A DNA stretch of 64,000 bases from contig NZ_CP078138.1 of NCBI RefSeq assembly GCF_019212185.1, positions 1,842,501 through 1,906,500 on the forward strand, given 5' to 3'. The notes below the pieces were generated by a model. The model had not been told where the DNA came from and did not search any database. It worked only from the letters and a program-made list of their open reading frames with translations. The stretch comes from Pseudomonas fluorescens. Its GTDB lineage: Bacteria; Pseudomonadota; Gammaproteobacteria; Pseudomonadales; Pseudomonadaceae. The position numbers and the translations under genes were made by a program. The first letter of the stretch is position 1, and each line of letters begins with the position of its first letter. Shown here piece after piece: positions 52,581 to 62,161 of the stretch.

Positions 52581-52598
52581 CGTAAAGTTTTCGTTACG
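52581..52598. promoter_or_regulatory. PhhR/TyrR-box-like site
   Basis: CGTAAA-N6-GTTACG matches the TyrR/PhhR consensus TGTAAA-N6-TTTACA at 9 of 12 positions, inside a perfect TTCGTAA/TTACGAA dyad (52579-52600). It lies between divergent phhA and phhR. Confidence 0.6.
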
Positions 52599-52739
52599 AA
52601 TGGGCGGCTATGGCGCAGTTACTGAGATTTTCAGCTGTGAAAAGCCCTGGGGCTGTCACATAATCTTGACGACTAACTTGTCGCGGCAGCAGAAAAAAGC
52701 CGCTCGCGCGCCGCTTTCCACCTCAGTTCGGGCCTTTTC

Positions 52740-54299
52740 ATGCGTATCAAAGTCCATTGCCAGAATCGCATCGGCATCCTGCGCGACATCCTCAACCTGC
52801 TGGTGGAGTACGGGATCAACGTGGCCCGGGGCGAAGTGGGTGGCGAACATGGCAATGCGATCTACCTGCATTGCCCGAACCTGATCAACCTGCAGTTCCA
52901 GGCATTGCGCCCCAAGTTCGAAGCAATTGCCGGGGTCTTCGGCGTCAAGCGTGTCGGCCTGATGCCCAGCGAGCGTCGACACATGGAGCTGAATGCCTTG
53001 CTCGGTGCGCTGGAGTTCCCGGTGTTGTCGATCGACATGGGCGGCTCCATCGTCGCCGCCAACCGCGCGGCCGCGCAGCTGCTCGGGGTGCGGGTCGACG
53101 AGGTGCCGGGGATTCCGCTGTCGCGCTACGCCGAGGACTTCGACCTGCCGGAACTGGTGCGGGCCAACAAGTCGCGGATCAACGGCCTGCGGGTCAAGGT
53201 CAAGGGCGACGTGTTCCTCGCCGATATCGCGCCGTTGCAGTCCGAGCATGATGACAGCGAGGCCATGGCCGGGGCGGTGCTGACCCTGCACCGCGCCGAT
53301 CGGGTCGGCGAGCGTATCTATAACGTGCGTAAGCAGGAGCTTCGGGGCTTCGACAGTATCTTCCAAAGCTCGAAAGTCATGGCCGCCGTGGTCCGCGAAG
53401 CACGGCGCATGGCGCCACTGGATGCGCCATTGTTGATCGAAGGCGAGACCGGCACCGGCAAGGAGTTGCTTGCGCGCGCCTGTCACCTGGCCAGCCCGCG
53501 CGGTCAGTCGCCGTTGATGGCGCTGAACTGCGCTGGCCTGCCGGAATCAATGGCCGAGACCGAGCTGTTCGGCTATGGCCCCGGTGCCTTCGAAGGAGCG
53601 CGGGCCGAGGGCAAGCTCGGGCTGCTGGAGTTGACGGCGGGCGGTACGCTGTTTCTCGACGGCGTGGGGGAAATGAGCCCGCGCTTGCAGGTGAAATTGC
53701 TGCGGTTCCTGCAGGACGGTTGCTTCCGCCGGGTCGGCAGTGACGAAGAGGTCTATCTGGATGTACGGGTGATCTGCGCCACCCAGGTCGATCTGTCCGA
53801 GCTGTGTGCCAGCGGCGAGTTCCGCCAGGACCTGTACCACCGTCTGAACGTGTTGTCGCTGCACATTCCGCCGCTGCGTGAATGCCTGGATGGCCTGACG
53901 CCGCTGGTCGAGCACTTCCTCGACCAGGCCAGCCGGCAGATCGGCTGCCCGTTGCCGAAGCTGGCGCCGGCGGCCATGGAGCGGCTCAGCCACTACCACT
54001 GGCCGGGTAATGTGCGACAACTGGAAAACGTACTGTTCCAGGCGGTATCACTCTGTGAAGGCGGCACGGTCAAGGCCGAACATATCCGCCTGCCGGACTA
54101 CGGGGTGCGTCAACCTCTAGGGGATTTTTCCCTCGACGGTGGTCTCGACGAGATTGTCGGACGTTTCGAGAAAGCGGTGCTGGAACGCCTGTATTCCGAA
54201 CATTCCAGCAGCCGATCATTGGGCAAACGCCTGGGGGTTTCCCACACCACCATTGCCAACAAGTTGCGCGAATATGAAATCGGCAAACTTGAGCGTTAA
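52740..54299 (+). CDS. phhR: TyrR-like aromatic amino acid regulator PhhR
   Basis: A 519-residue regulator with an N-terminal ACT domain (MRIKVHCQNRIGILRDILNL), a PAS domain (residues about 80-190), an AAA+ ATPase domain (Walker A EGETGTGKELLARA, Walker B GGTLFLDGVGE) and a C-terminal Fis-type HTH (SLGKRLGVSHTTIANKLREY). The sigma-54 contact loop GAFTGA is altered to GAFEGA, in line with the TyrR/PhhR branch that can work without sigma-54. It should activate phhABC in response to Phe or Tyr and may regulate aroP. Divergent from phhA. Confidence 0.95.
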   Translation: MRIKVHCQNRIGILRDILNLLVEYGINVARGEVGGEHGNAIYLHCPNLINLQFQALRPKFEAIAGVFGVKRVGLMPSERRHMELNALLGALEFPVLSIDMGGSIVAANRAAAQLLGVRVDEVPGIPLSRYAEDFDLPELVRANKSRINGLRVKVKGDVFLADIAPLQSEHDDSEAMAGAVLTLHRADRVGERIYNVRKQELRGFDSIFQSSKVMAAVVREARRMAPLDAPLLIEGETGTGKELLARACHLASPRGQSPLMALNCAGLPESMAETELFGYGPGAFEGARAEGKLGLLELTAGGTLFLDGVGEMSPRLQVKLLRFLQDGCFRRVGSDEEVYLDVRVICATQVDLSELCASGEFRQDLYHRLNVLSLHIPPLRECLDGLTPLVEHFLDQASRQIGCPLPKLAPAAMERLSHYHWPGNVRQLENVLFQAVSLCEGGTVKAEHIRLPDYGVRQPLGDFSLDGGLDEIVGRFEKAVLERLYSEHSSSRSLGKRLGVSHTTIANKLREYEIGKLER

Positions 54300-54316
54300 C
54301 GCTGTAACGCAACTTT

Positions 54317-54335
54317 GTTAATGATAATTGTTTGC
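54317..54335. promoter_or_regulatory. Fur-box-like sequence before the nap operon
   Basis: The 19 bases GTTAATGATAATTGTTTGC match the Fur consensus GATAATGATAATCATTATC at 14 positions. The site lies 18 bp after phhR and about 100 bp before napE. AT-rich promoters can match by chance. Confidence 0.45.
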
Positions 54336-54401
54336 GAAATTTGTATTTGCCGTTTGAACTTTTCCTGACCTGCGACATGGAAATTGTCATCAGCGCGATC
54401 T

Positions 54402-54430
54402 AGGCTCCTTTCACTCATTGGCAGGAGCCT
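54402..54430 (+). other. Hairpin sequestering the napE ribosome site
   Basis: AGGCTCCT (54402-54409) pairs perfectly with AGGAGCCT (54423-54430) across a 13-nt loop. The right arm contains the AGGAG ribosome site of napE, so the fold would block translation start in the mRNA. Confidence 0.5.
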
Positions 54431-54434
54431 GGCC

Positions 54435-54602
54435 ATGTCTGGGGTCGACGACGGCGCGCAACGCTCGCGCAAAGAAACACGGTTGTTTCTATTCCTGGTG
54501 ATCTTCCTGTTTCCGCTGTTATCGGTGGCGATAGTCGGCGGCTACGGCTTCTTTATCTGGTTCCTGCAAATGCTGTTCGGCCCTCCCGGGGCGCCTCACT
54601 GA
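54435..54602 (+). CDS. napE: Periplasmic nitrate reductase subunit NapE
   Basis: A 55-residue single-helix membrane protein: a charged start (MSGVDDGAQRSRKETRLFLF), one hydrophobic segment with FLFPLLSVAIVGGYGFFIWF, and a short end. NapE is found only with nap operons and its role is unclear. The ATG at 54435 has AGGAG seven bases upstream; a longer in-frame start is not family-like. First gene of napEDABC. Confidence 0.92.
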   Translation: MSGVDDGAQRSRKETRLFLFLVIFLFPLLSVAIVGGYGFFIWFLQMLFGPPGAPH

Positions 54603-54632
54603 TTGCTTCTTAAACGGCAAGGAGCGTGAGTC

Positions 54633-54899
54633 ATGGAACAGAACATTCATATCGCCAGTTTGATCGTGCTCGCCCGCCCCGAGTTGTTTGACGGGGTGAA
54701 AGCCAACCTGCGCTTGCTGCAGGGCGTCGAGCTGCATCAGGAAAGTCCCGAAGGCAAGTTGGTAGTGGTCCTGGAAATACCCGGTGAGTCGCACTTGCTG
54801 CAACGTATCGAGCAAATCAACCGCTTGCCCGGCGTGCTCAACGCCTCCCTCGTGTACCACGAAATTCTCGATGTCAGCGGAGAACACACATGCCCATGA
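54633..54899 (+). CDS. napD: NapA-specific chaperone NapD
   Basis: An 88-residue cytoplasmic chaperone that binds the Tat signal peptide of NapA during cofactor loading. The ferredoxin-like pattern is visible ([54 protein letters not shown]). It overlaps the napA start by ten bases. The usual partner napF is missing from this operon. Confidence 0.93.
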   Translation: MEQNIHIASLIVLARPELFDGVKANLRLLQGVELHQESPEGKLVVVLEIPGESHLLQRIEQINRLPGVLNASLVYHEILDVSGEHTCP

Positions 54900-57394
54900 C
54901 CCGCCGTGAGTTCGTCAAGGCCCAGGCCGCCGGGATCGCTGCGGCTGCGGCCGGGCTGCCGGTGTTCACCTCGGCCAGCAACCTGATCACCGAACAGGAC
55001 ATGATCTCCCTGACCTGGAACAAGGCGCCGTGCCGGTTCTGCGGCACCGGTTGCAGCGTGATGGTCGCAACCAAGGACAACCGGGTGGTGGCGACCCACG
55101 GCGACGTCAAGGCCGAGGTCAATCGCGGGCTGAACTGCGTCAAGGGCTACTTCCTGTCGAAGATCATGTACGGCGTCGACCGCCTGACCCAGCCGCTGCT
55201 GCGCATGAGCAACGGTCAGTACGACAAGCAGGGCGAGTTCCAGCCGGTGTCCTGGACCCAGGCCTTCGACATCATGGAGTTGAAGTTCAAGGAGGCGCTG
55301 AAGAACAAGGGCGCGGATTCGATTGCGATGTTCGGCTCCGGACAGTGGACGGTGTGGGAGGGCTATGCCGCCAACAAGCTGATGAAGGCCGGCTTGCGCT
55401 GCAACAACATCGACCCGAATGCCCGGCATTGCATGGCCTCGGCGGTGATGGGCTTCATGCGCACTTTCGGCATCGACGAACCCATGGGGTGTTACGACGA
55501 TATCGAAGCCACCGACACGTTCGTGTTGTGGGGCTCGAACATGGCGGAGATGCACCCGATCCTCTGGAGCCGGGTCACCGACCGCCGTTTGAGCCAGCCT
55601 GGGGTCAAGGTCGCGGTGCTGTCCACCTTCGAGCATCGCAGCTTTGATCTGGCCGATATTCCGATGGTGTTCAAGCCGCAGACCGACTTGCTGATCCTCA
55701 ACTACATCGCCAACTACATCATTGAAAGCGGCTCGGTGAACCAGGAGTTCGTCAGCAAACACACCAAGTTCGCCAAAGGCGCCGACGACATCGGCTACGG
55801 CCTGCGCGGCGATAATCCGCTGGAGATCAAGGCGAAAAACGCAGCCAAGGCCAACACTTGGTCCGACATCGATTTCGAGCAATTCGCCGCGTTCGTCAAA
55901 CCCTACACCCTGGAGCGCACCGCCAAGGAAACTGGAGTTCCGGCCGAACGCCTCAAGGCTCTGGCGCAGTTGTATGCGGACCCGAAACGCAAGGTGGTGT
56001 CGTTCTGGACCATGGGCTTCAACCAGCACACTCGCGGGGTCTGGGCCAACAACCTGATCTACAACATCCACCTGCTGACCGGCAAGATCAGCGAGCCTGG
56101 CAACAGTCCGTTCTCCCTGACCGGACAGCCATCGGCCTGTGGCACCGCGCGGGAAGTGGGGACCTTCTCCCATCGCCTGCCGGCAGACATGGTGGTGACC
56201 AATCCGAAGCACCGGGCCAAGGCCGAAGAGATCTGGAAGCTGCCCGCTGGCACCATCAATGAAAAGGTCGGTTTTCATGCGGTGCAGCAGAGCCGCATGC
56301 TCAAGGATGGCGTGCTCAACGTGTACTGGACCATGGCCAGCAACAACATGCAGGCCGGTCCGAACCTGATGCAGGAAACCTTGCCTGGCTGGCGGAATCC
56401 GCAAAACTTCGTGATTGTTTCCGACGTCTATCCGACGGTTTCCGCACAGGCCGCCGACCTGATTCTGCCGACGGCGATGTGGGTCGAGAAGGAGGGCGCC
56501 TACGGCAACGCCGAGCGCCGCACCCAGTTCTGGCACCAGTTGGTGACCGCGCCGGGGGATGCCAAATCCGATCTGTGGCAACTGGTGGAATTTTCCAAGC
56601 GCTTCACCACTGACGAAGTGTGGCCCGCCGAGCTGCTGGCCAGTGCCCCGCAATACAAGGGCAAGACCCTATTCGAGGTGCTGTTCAAGAATGGCAATGT
56701 CGACCAGTTCCCCAACGAGCAACTGAACGCCGACTTCCAGAACCACGAAGCCAAGGACTTCGGCTTCTACCTGCAAAAAGGCCTGTTCGAGGAATACGCG
56801 CAATTCGGTCGCGGTCACGGCCATGACCTCGCGCCCTTCGATCTGTACCACAGCGAACGCGGCCTGCGCTGGCCAGTGGTGGATGGCAAGGAAACCCGCT
56901 GGCGCTTTCGCGAGGGCTACGACCCTTACGTGGAGAAGGGCAGCGGTGTGCAGTTCTACGGCTACCCGGACAAGAAAGCGATCATCTTTGCCCTGCCGTA
57001 CGAGCCGCCGGCCGAAGCGCCGGACAAGGACTTCCCGTTCTGGCTGAGCACCGGTCGGGTGCTCGAGCACTGGCACACCGGCAGCATGACCCAGCGCGTC
57101 GAAGAACTGTACAAGGCGGTGCCCGATGCCCTGGTCTACATGCACCCGGCTGATGCCAAGGCGCTGAATGCGCGGCGCGGCAGTGAGGTGAAGATCATCA
57201 GTCGGCGCGGTGAAATGCGTGCGAGGATCGAAACCCGTGGCCGCAACAAGCCGCCGGAAGGGCTGGTGTTCGTGCCGTTCTTCGATGCCAACAAGCTGAT
57301 CAACAAAGTCACGCTGGATGCCACCGACCCGATCTCCAAGCAGACGGATTACAAGAAGTGCGCAGTGCGCATCGAACTGATCAAGACGGCCTGA
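54890..57394 (+). CDS. napA: Periplasmic nitrate reductase catalytic subunit NapA
   Basis: An 834-residue molybdenum enzyme reducing nitrate to nitrite in the periplasm. The Tat signal is [20 protein letters not shown]; the 4Fe-4S cluster is held by Cys48, Cys51, Cys55 and Cys83 ([14 protein letters not shown]). The Mo ligand is the Cys in [12 protein letters not shown]. Bis-MGD binding segments follow ([40 protein letters not shown] and the C-terminal [20 protein letters not shown]). Length is normal. The operon order is napE-D-A-B-C. Confidence 0.97.
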   Translation: MPMTRREFVKAQAAGIAAAAAGLPVFTSASNLITEQDMISLTWNKAPCRFCGTGCSVMVATKDNRVVATHGDVKAEVNRGLNCVKGYFLSKIMYGVDRLTQPLLRMSNGQYDKQGEFQPVSWTQAFDIMELKFKEALKNKGADSIAMFGSGQWTVWEGYAANKLMKAGLRCNNIDPNARHCMASAVMGFMRTFGIDEPMGCYDDIEATDTFVLWGSNMAEMHPILWSRVTDRRLSQPGVKVAVLSTFEHRSFDLADIPMVFKPQTDLLILNYIANYIIESGSVNQEFVSKHTKFAKGADDIGYGLRGDNPLEIKAKNAAKANTWSDIDFEQFAAFVKPYTLERTAKETGVPAERLKALAQLYADPKRKVVSFWTMGFNQHTRGVWANNLIYNIHLLTGKISEPGNSPFSLTGQPSACGTAREVGTFSHRLPADMVVTNPKHRAKAEEIWKLPAGTINEKVGFHAVQQSRMLKDGVLNVYWTMASNNMQAGPNLMQETLPGWRNPQNFVIVSDVYPTVSAQAADLILPTAMWVEKEGAYGNAERRTQFWHQLVTAPGDAKSDLWQLVEFSKRFTTDEVWPAELLASAPQYKGKTLFEVLFKNGNVDQFPNEQLNADFQNHEAKDFGFYLQKGLFEEYAQFGRGHGHDLAPFDLYHSERGLRWPVVDGKETRWRFREGYDPYVEKGSGVQFYGYPDKKAIIFALPYEPPAEAPDKDFPFWLSTGRVLEHWHTGSMTQRVEELYKAVPDALVYMHPADAKALNARRGSEVKIISRRGEMRARIETRGRNKPPEGLVFVPFFDANKLINKVTLDATDPISKQTDYKKCAVRIELIKTA

Positions 57395-57405
57395 GGAGCG
57401 CTTTG

Positions 57406-57897
57406 ATGAACAATCCCATGCTGTCCTTGCTCGCCGCGTTGCTGATCTGGACGCCGCTGGCCTTTGCCGCAGAGCCGGGATATCCACTGGATGCGCCAGC
57501 TCCGGATGGGCGCCGCGCTGGTGGCACCCTGACTCAGGACATGCCCGCGCCACCGCTGGCCGAGGATGAGAACAAGGACCTCAAGCGCGAGCGTAATTAT
57601 CCCGAGCAACCGCCGACCATTCCCCACAGCATTCGCGGTTATCACATCGATACCAACAGCAATAAGTGCCTGACCTGTCACAGCCGCGCCAACAGCGCAC
57701 GGACCCAGGCGCCAATGATCAGCATCACCCACTACATGGATCGCGACGGTCAGCCGCTGGCGGCAGTATCACCGCGCCGTTACTTCTGCGTGCAGTGCCA
57801 TGTACCGCAAAAAGACGTCAAGCCTCTGGTCGAAAGCAGCTTCAAGAACATCGACCAGGTGCTGCAGGACGAAATCACCGACAAGCAGAAGCCCTGA
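57406..57897 (+). CDS. napB: Diheme cytochrome c NapB
   Basis: A 163-residue periplasmic electron carrier for NapA. A signal peptide (ending LIWTPLAFAA) is followed by two c-type heme motifs, CLTCH and CVQCH. The ATG at 57406 has GAGGAG eight bases upstream and lies 11 bp after the napA stop; an upstream in-frame start overlaps napA. Hemes are attached by the Ccm system, not encoded here. Confidence 0.95.
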   Translation: MNNPMLSLLAALLIWTPLAFAAEPGYPLDAPAPDGRRAGGTLTQDMPAPPLAEDENKDLKRERNYPEQPPTIPHSIRGYHIDTNSNKCLTCHSRANSARTQAPMISITHYMDRDGQPLAAVSPRRYFCVQCHVPQKDVKPLVESSFKNIDQVLQDEITDKQKP

Positions 57898-57906
57898 GGA
57901 GCGGAC

Positions 57907-58503
57907 ATGAAGTCATTGCTGGCGCTGCTCAAGGATTACTGGCAGGTCTTGCGTCGACCCAGTGTGCATTACAGCCTGGGCTTTCTGACCCTCGGCGGGT
58001 TTATTGCCGGGGTGATTTTCTGGGGCGGTTTCAACACCGCGCTGGAGGCGACCAACACCGAAAAGTTCTGCATTTCCTGTCACGAGATGCGCGACAACGT
58101 TTACGTCGAGTTGCAGGACACCATCCACTACACCAACCGCTCCGGTGTGCGCGCGACCTGCCCGGATTGTCATGTGCCGCACGAATGGACCCACAAGATC
58201 GCACGCAAGATGCAGGCGTCGAAGGAAGTCTGGGGCAAGATCTTCGGCACCATCAGCACCCGCGACAAGTTCCTCGGCATGCGCCGCGAACTGGCCGAGC
58301 ACGAGTGGGCGCGGCTCAAGGCCAATGACTCGCGGGAGTGCCGCAACTGCCACAACTTCGAGTTCATGGATTTCACCCGCCAGAGCAAGCGTGCCTCGAG
58401 CATGCACTCCACCTCGCTGGCCAGCGGCGAGGCCACCTGTATCGATTGCCACAAGGGCATTGCCCACAAACTGCCGGACATGAGCGGGGTCAAGGGCTGG
58501 TAG
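57907..58503 (+). CDS. napC: Tetraheme quinol dehydrogenase NapC
   Basis: A 198-residue membrane-anchored NapC/NirT cytochrome that passes electrons from quinol to NapB-NapA. One N-terminal membrane segment ([20 protein letters not shown]) is followed by four CxxCH motifs: CISCH, CPDCH, CRNCH and CIDCH. Last gene of the nap operon, 9 bp after napB. A 12-bp hairpin lies 87 bp downstream. Confidence 0.96.
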   Translation: MKSLLALLKDYWQVLRRPSVHYSLGFLTLGGFIAGVIFWGGFNTALEATNTEKFCISCHEMRDNVYVELQDTIHYTNRSGVRATCPDCHVPHEWTHKIARKMQASKEVWGKIFGTISTRDKFLGMRRELAEHEWARLKANDSRECRNCHNFEFMDFTRQSKRASSMHSTSLASGEATCIDCHKGIAHKLPDMSGVKGW

Positions 58504-58589
58504 TCACGCACTGCGCCGGTTTGCCGTAAAGCGGCAGCGGCGCGCCGGTTTTTCGTCTTCGTCACCGCGCCTGTTCTTCCCCTGAACGC

Positions 58590-58619
58590 CGCCAAGTCCT
58601 GTGTTTGCAGGACTTGGCG
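58590..58619 (+). terminator. Hairpin between napC and flgF
   Basis: CGCCAAGTCCTG and CAGGACTTGGCG form a perfect 12-bp stem with a TGTTTG loop. No T-run follows, but position and strength suggest the 3' end of the nap mRNA. Confidence 0.6.
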
Positions 58620-58633
58620 CGGCTGCGCGCAAG

Positions 58634-58650
58634 TTGGTCTGCAAATTGCT
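58634..58650 (+). promoter_or_regulatory. Sigma-54 promoter of the flgF operon
   Basis: TTGGTCTGCAAATTGCT has the invariant GG-N10-GC spacing and a full TTGCT -12 element; the -24 box is imperfect. It lies 57 bp before flgF. In P. aeruginosa this flagellar operon depends on RpoN and FleQ. Confidence 0.75.
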
Positions 58651-58706
58651 AAAGCCAGTGCAGTACAGCAGTGGGCGGCAATCGTCCGGCATGCAGAGGA
58701 GCGACT

Positions 58707-59447
58707 GTGGACAAGTACCTATATGTGGCCATGACCGGCGCCAGCCAGAACGCGGCGGCGCAAAAGGCCCATGCCAACAACCTGGCGAACATCTCCACCA
58801 ATGGCTTCCAGAAAGACCTGGAGCAGGCGCGCTCGATGCCGGTGTTTGGCGACAGCTTTCCGGCGCGGGCCTTCGCGATGTCCGAGCGTCCCGGCACCGA
58901 TTTCAGCCCTGGCTCGCTGGTGGAAACCGGGCGTGACCTCGACGTCGCGGTCAGCGGCAATGGCTGGATCGCCGTGCAAAGTCCCGACGGCAAGGAAAGC
59001 TATGTGCGCACCGGCAGCCTGAATGTCGACGCCCTTGGCGTTCTGCGCGCCGGCAACGGCATGCCGGTCATGGGCAATGGTGGGCCGATTGCCGTGCCGC
59101 CGGAGCAGAAAATCGAAGTCGGCCAGGACGGCACCATCAGCATCCGCGCCATGGGCGAAGGCCCGCGCGTGATGGCCGAAGTTGACCGCATCAAGCTGGT
59201 CAACCCGGACCTGAAGAATATGACCAAGGGCCTCGACGGTTCGATCCACACCAAGGACGGCCAGCCGGCACCGGCTGACGCCAACGTGCAACTGGTCTCC
59301 GGCTTCCTCGAGTCGAGCAACGTCAACGCGGTGGAAGAGATGACCTCGGTGCTGGCCCTGGCCAAGCAGTTCGAGCTGCACGTGAAGATGATGAACACCG
59401 CCAAAGAAGACGACCAGGCCATGGCTCGGGTCTTGCAGATCAGCTAA
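58707..59447 (+). CDS. flgF: Flagellar proximal rod protein FlgF
   Basis: A 246-residue rod component of the flagellar axial family. It has the N-terminal rod motif YVAMTGASQNAAAQKAHANN followed by LANISTNGFQ, and the C-terminal SSNVNAVEEMTSVLALAKQF helix. The start is a GTG at 58707 with GAGGAG just upstream (MDKYLYVAMTG); a longer upstream frame is not family-like. First gene after a sigma-54-type promoter; followed by flgG. Confidence 0.95.
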   Translation: MDKYLYVAMTGASQNAAAQKAHANNLANISTNGFQKDLEQARSMPVFGDSFPARAFAMSERPGTDFSPGSLVETGRDLDVAVSGNGWIAVQSPDGKESYVRTGSLNVDALGVLRAGNGMPVMGNGGPIAVPPEQKIEVGQDGTISIRAMGEGPRVMAEVDRIKLVNPDLKNMTKGLDGSIHTKDGQPAPADANVQLVSGFLESSNVNAVEEMTSVLALAKQFELHVKMMNTAKEDDQAMARVLQIS

Positions 59448-59492
59448 TTATCAGAACGTCGCGCCGTAAAACAGGCGCACGAGGAGAATCGA

Positions 59493-60278
59493 ATGCTTCC
59501 GGCTCTTTGGGTTGCCAAAACAGGTCTGTCCGCCCAGGACACCAACCTGACCACCATTTCCAACAACCTGGCTAACGTCTCGACCACGGGTTTCAAACGT
59601 GACCGTGCCGAGTTCCAGGACCTGCTGTACCAGATCAAGCGCCAGCCAGGTGCCCAGTCGACCCAGGACAGCGAGCTGCCGTCGGGCCTGCAACTGGGTA
59701 CCGGTGTGCGCATCGTCGGCACCCAGAAGAACTTCACCGCCGGCAGCCTGCAGACCACTGAGCAGCCGCTGGACATGGCCATCGACGGCCGTGGTTTCTT
59801 CCAGGTGCTGCAGCCGGATGGCACCACTTCCTACACCCGTGACGGCACCTTTCACCTGGACTCCAATGGCCAGATCGTGACGGCCAGCGGCTATGCCCTG
59901 GAACCGGCGATTGTCATCCCTGCCGAAGCTCAGACCTTTACCGTAGGCCGTGACGGCACCGTGTCGATCACCATCGCCGGCAACCCGGCCGCCCAGGTGA
60001 TCGGCAACCTGCAGACCGCCGACTTCATCAACCCGGCCGGCCTGCAAGCCACCGGCAACAACCTGTTCCTGGAAACCGCCGCCAGTGGCGCGCCGCAGAT
60101 CGGCACCCCGGGCCTTAACGGTTTCGGCACCACCCTGCAGAGCACCCTGGAGACCTCCAACGTGAGCACGGTCGAGGAGATGGTCAACATGATCACTACC
60201 CAGCGCGCCTACGAAATGAACTCCAAGGTGATCTCCACCGCCGACCAGATGCTCTCGTTCGTCACGCAGAATCTGTAA
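59493..60278 (+). CDS. flgG: Flagellar distal rod protein FlgG
   Basis: A 261-residue distal rod protein. N-terminal MLPALWVAKTGLSAQDTNLT and NNLANVSTTGFKRDRAEFQD, the FlgE/F/G core DMAIDGRGFFQVLQPDGTTS, and C-terminal SNVSTVEEMVNMITTQRAYE are all standard. GGAG lies shortly before the ATG, 45 bp after flgF. Confidence 0.97.
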   Translation: MLPALWVAKTGLSAQDTNLTTISNNLANVSTTGFKRDRAEFQDLLYQIKRQPGAQSTQDSELPSGLQLGTGVRIVGTQKNFTAGSLQTTEQPLDMAIDGRGFFQVLQPDGTTSYTRDGTFHLDSNGQIVTASGYALEPAIVIPAEAQTFTVGRDGTVSITIAGNPAAQVIGNLQTADFINPAGLQATGNNLFLETAASGAPQIGTPGLNGFGTTLQSTLETSNVSTVEEMVNMITTQRAYEMNSKVISTADQMLSFVTQNL

Positions 60279-60330
60279 TCAAGTCTATGGGGCGACCTGA
60301 GGTCGCCTGCAATACCGTGAGGTTAGGGTC

Positions 60331-61026
60331 ATGAATCGCTTTGTATCTGTTCTCGCATTGAGTGGGATCGCCGCGCTGGCGGGCTGCGTCGGGCCGACGC
60401 CGAAACCCAATGACCCTTACTATGCCCCAGTGTTGCCACGCACGCCGTTGCCGGCCGCCGCCAACAACGGTTCGATCTACCAGGCCGGTTTCGAGCAGAA
60501 CCTGTACAGCGACCGCAAGGCGTTCCGGGTCGGTGACATCATCACCATCACCCTGAATGAAAAAACCCAGGCCAGCAAAAACGCCAACTCGCAGGTGGGC
60601 AAAACCAGCAAGGCCGACATCGGCCTGACCTCGCTGTTCGGCAGCGTACCCAACACCAACAACCCGTTCGGTAGCGGCGACCTGAGCCTGGAAGCCGGCT
60701 ACAGCGGCGATCGTGCGACCAAGGGCGACGCCAAGGCCGGGCAGGGCAACAGCCTGACCGGTTCAATCACTGTGACCGTGGCCGACGTGTTGCCCAACGG
60801 CATCATTGCCGTGCGTGGCGAGAAGTGGATGACCCTCAACACCGGCGACGAACTGGTGCGGATTGCCGGACTGGTGCGCGCCGACGATATTTCCACCGAC
60901 AACACCGTGTCCTCGACCCGGGTTGCCGATGCACGCATCACCTACTCGGGGACCGGCTCCTTTGCCGATGCCAGCCAGCCCGGCTGGTTCGACCGTTTCT
61001 TCCTCAGCCCGCTGTTCCCTTTCTAG
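60331..61026 (+). CDS. flgH: Flagellar L-ring protein FlgH
   Basis: A 231-residue outer-membrane lipoprotein forming the L-ring bushing. The signal peptide ends in a lipobox LAGC (Cys19). Family stretches: [58 protein letters not shown] and a C-terminal [20 protein letters not shown]. Followed by flgI. Confidence 0.96.
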   Translation: MNRFVSVLALSGIAALAGCVGPTPKPNDPYYAPVLPRTPLPAAANNGSIYQAGFEQNLYSDRKAFRVGDIITITLNEKTQASKNANSQVGKTSKADIGLTSLFGSVPNTNNPFGSGDLSLEAGYSGDRATKGDAKAGQGNSLTGSITVTVADVLPNGIIAVRGEKWMTLNTGDELVRIAGLVRADDISTDNTVSSTRVADARITYSGTGSFADASQPGWFDRFFLSPLFPF

Positions 61027-61041
61027 GTGATGACTATCCCC

Positions 61042-62151
61042 ATGCTGAATTTCAAGCACCTGATGGCGGCCGTGTTATTGCTGTCCACCTCCCTCGGCGC
61101 GCAGGCCGAGCGACTGAAGGACATCGCCAGTATTTCAGGCGTGCGTTCCAACCAATTGATCGGCTACGGCCTGGTGGTCGGCCTCAACGGCACGGGTGAC
61201 CAGACTACCCAGACCCCGTTCACCCTGCAGACTTTCAACAACATGCTCTCGCAGTTCGGCATCAAGGTGCCGCCGGGTTCGGGCAACGTGCAGTTGAAGA
61301 ACGTCGCCGCAGTCTCGATCAGTGCCGACCTGCCGGCGTTCGCCAAGCCGGGTCAGCAGGTCGACATCACCGTGTCCTCCATCGGTAACTCCAAGAGCCT
61401 GCGCGGCGGCACCCTGTTGCTGACCCCGCTCAAGGGTATCGACGGCAACGTCTACGCGGTCGCCCAGGGCAACCTGGTGGTGGGCGGTTTCGACGCCGAA
61501 GGTCGCGATGGCTCGAAGATCACCGTCAACGTGCCCTCGGCCGGACGTATCCCCGGCGGCGCTTCGGTGGAGCGTGCGGTGCCGAGCGGTTTCAACCAGG
61601 GCAACAGCCTGACCCTGAACCTCAATCGATCCGACTTCACCACCGCCAAGCGTATCGTCGACAAGATCAACAACATGCTCGGCCCCGGCGTGGCCCAGGC
61701 CATCGATGGCGGCTCGATCCGGGTCACTGCGCCGCTGGATCCGAGCCAGCGCGTCGACTACCTGTCGGTCCTGGAAAACCTCGAAATCGATCCGGGCCAG
61801 GCGGTGGCCAAGGTCATCATCAACTCGCGCACCGGCACCATCGTCATCGGCCAGAACGTCAAGGTCTCGCCGGCGGCAGTGACCCACGGCAGCCTGACCG
61901 TGACCATCACCGAAGACCCGATCGTCAGCCAGCCGGGGGCTTTCTCCAACGGCCAGACGGCGGTGGTCCCGCGCTCCAACGTCAACGCGCAGCAGGAAGC
62001 CAAGCCGATGTTCAAGTTCGGCCCGGGCACTACGCTGGACGAGATCGTGCGTGCGGTGAACCAGGTCGGCGCGGCACCGGGTGACCTGATGGCGATCCTC
62101 GAAGCCCTGAAACAGGCCGGCGCCCTGCAAGCCGACCTGATCGTGATTTGA
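61042..62151 (+). CDS. flgI: Flagellar P-ring protein FlgI
   Basis: A 369-residue periplasmic P-ring protein, the same length as in P. aeruginosa when started at the ATG at 61042 ([20 protein letters not shown], a signal peptide ending AQA). GTG 61027 and ATG 61030 just after the flgH stop are in frame but less likely. Conserved: [20 protein letters not shown] followed by [33 protein letters not shown], and the C-terminal [20 protein letters not shown]. Confidence 0.96.
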   Translation: MLNFKHLMAAVLLLSTSLGAQAERLKDIASISGVRSNQLIGYGLVVGLNGTGDQTTQTPFTLQTFNNMLSQFGIKVPPGSGNVQLKNVAAVSISADLPAFAKPGQQVDITVSSIGNSKSLRGGTLLLTPLKGIDGNVYAVAQGNLVVGGFDAEGRDGSKITVNVPSAGRIPGGASVERAVPSGFNQGNSLTLNLNRSDFTTAKRIVDKINNMLGPGVAQAIDGGSIRVTAPLDPSQRVDYLSVLENLEIDPGQAVAKVIINSRTGTIVIGQNVKVSPAAVTHGSLTVTITEDPIVSQPGAFSNGQTAVVPRSNVNAQQEAKPMFKFGPGTTLDEIVRAVNQVGAAPGDLMAILEALKQAGALQADLIVI

Positions 62152-62161
62152 GGTAGCGGCC

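Noticed and set aside
54300..54434. Anr/Fnr box (TTGAT-N4-ATCAA) expected before nap
   Set aside because: No acceptable match found by eye in this gap.
54737..56653. 638-codon open frame antisense to napD/napA
   Set aside because: Complete overlap with unmistakable napA; composition typical of a shadow frame.
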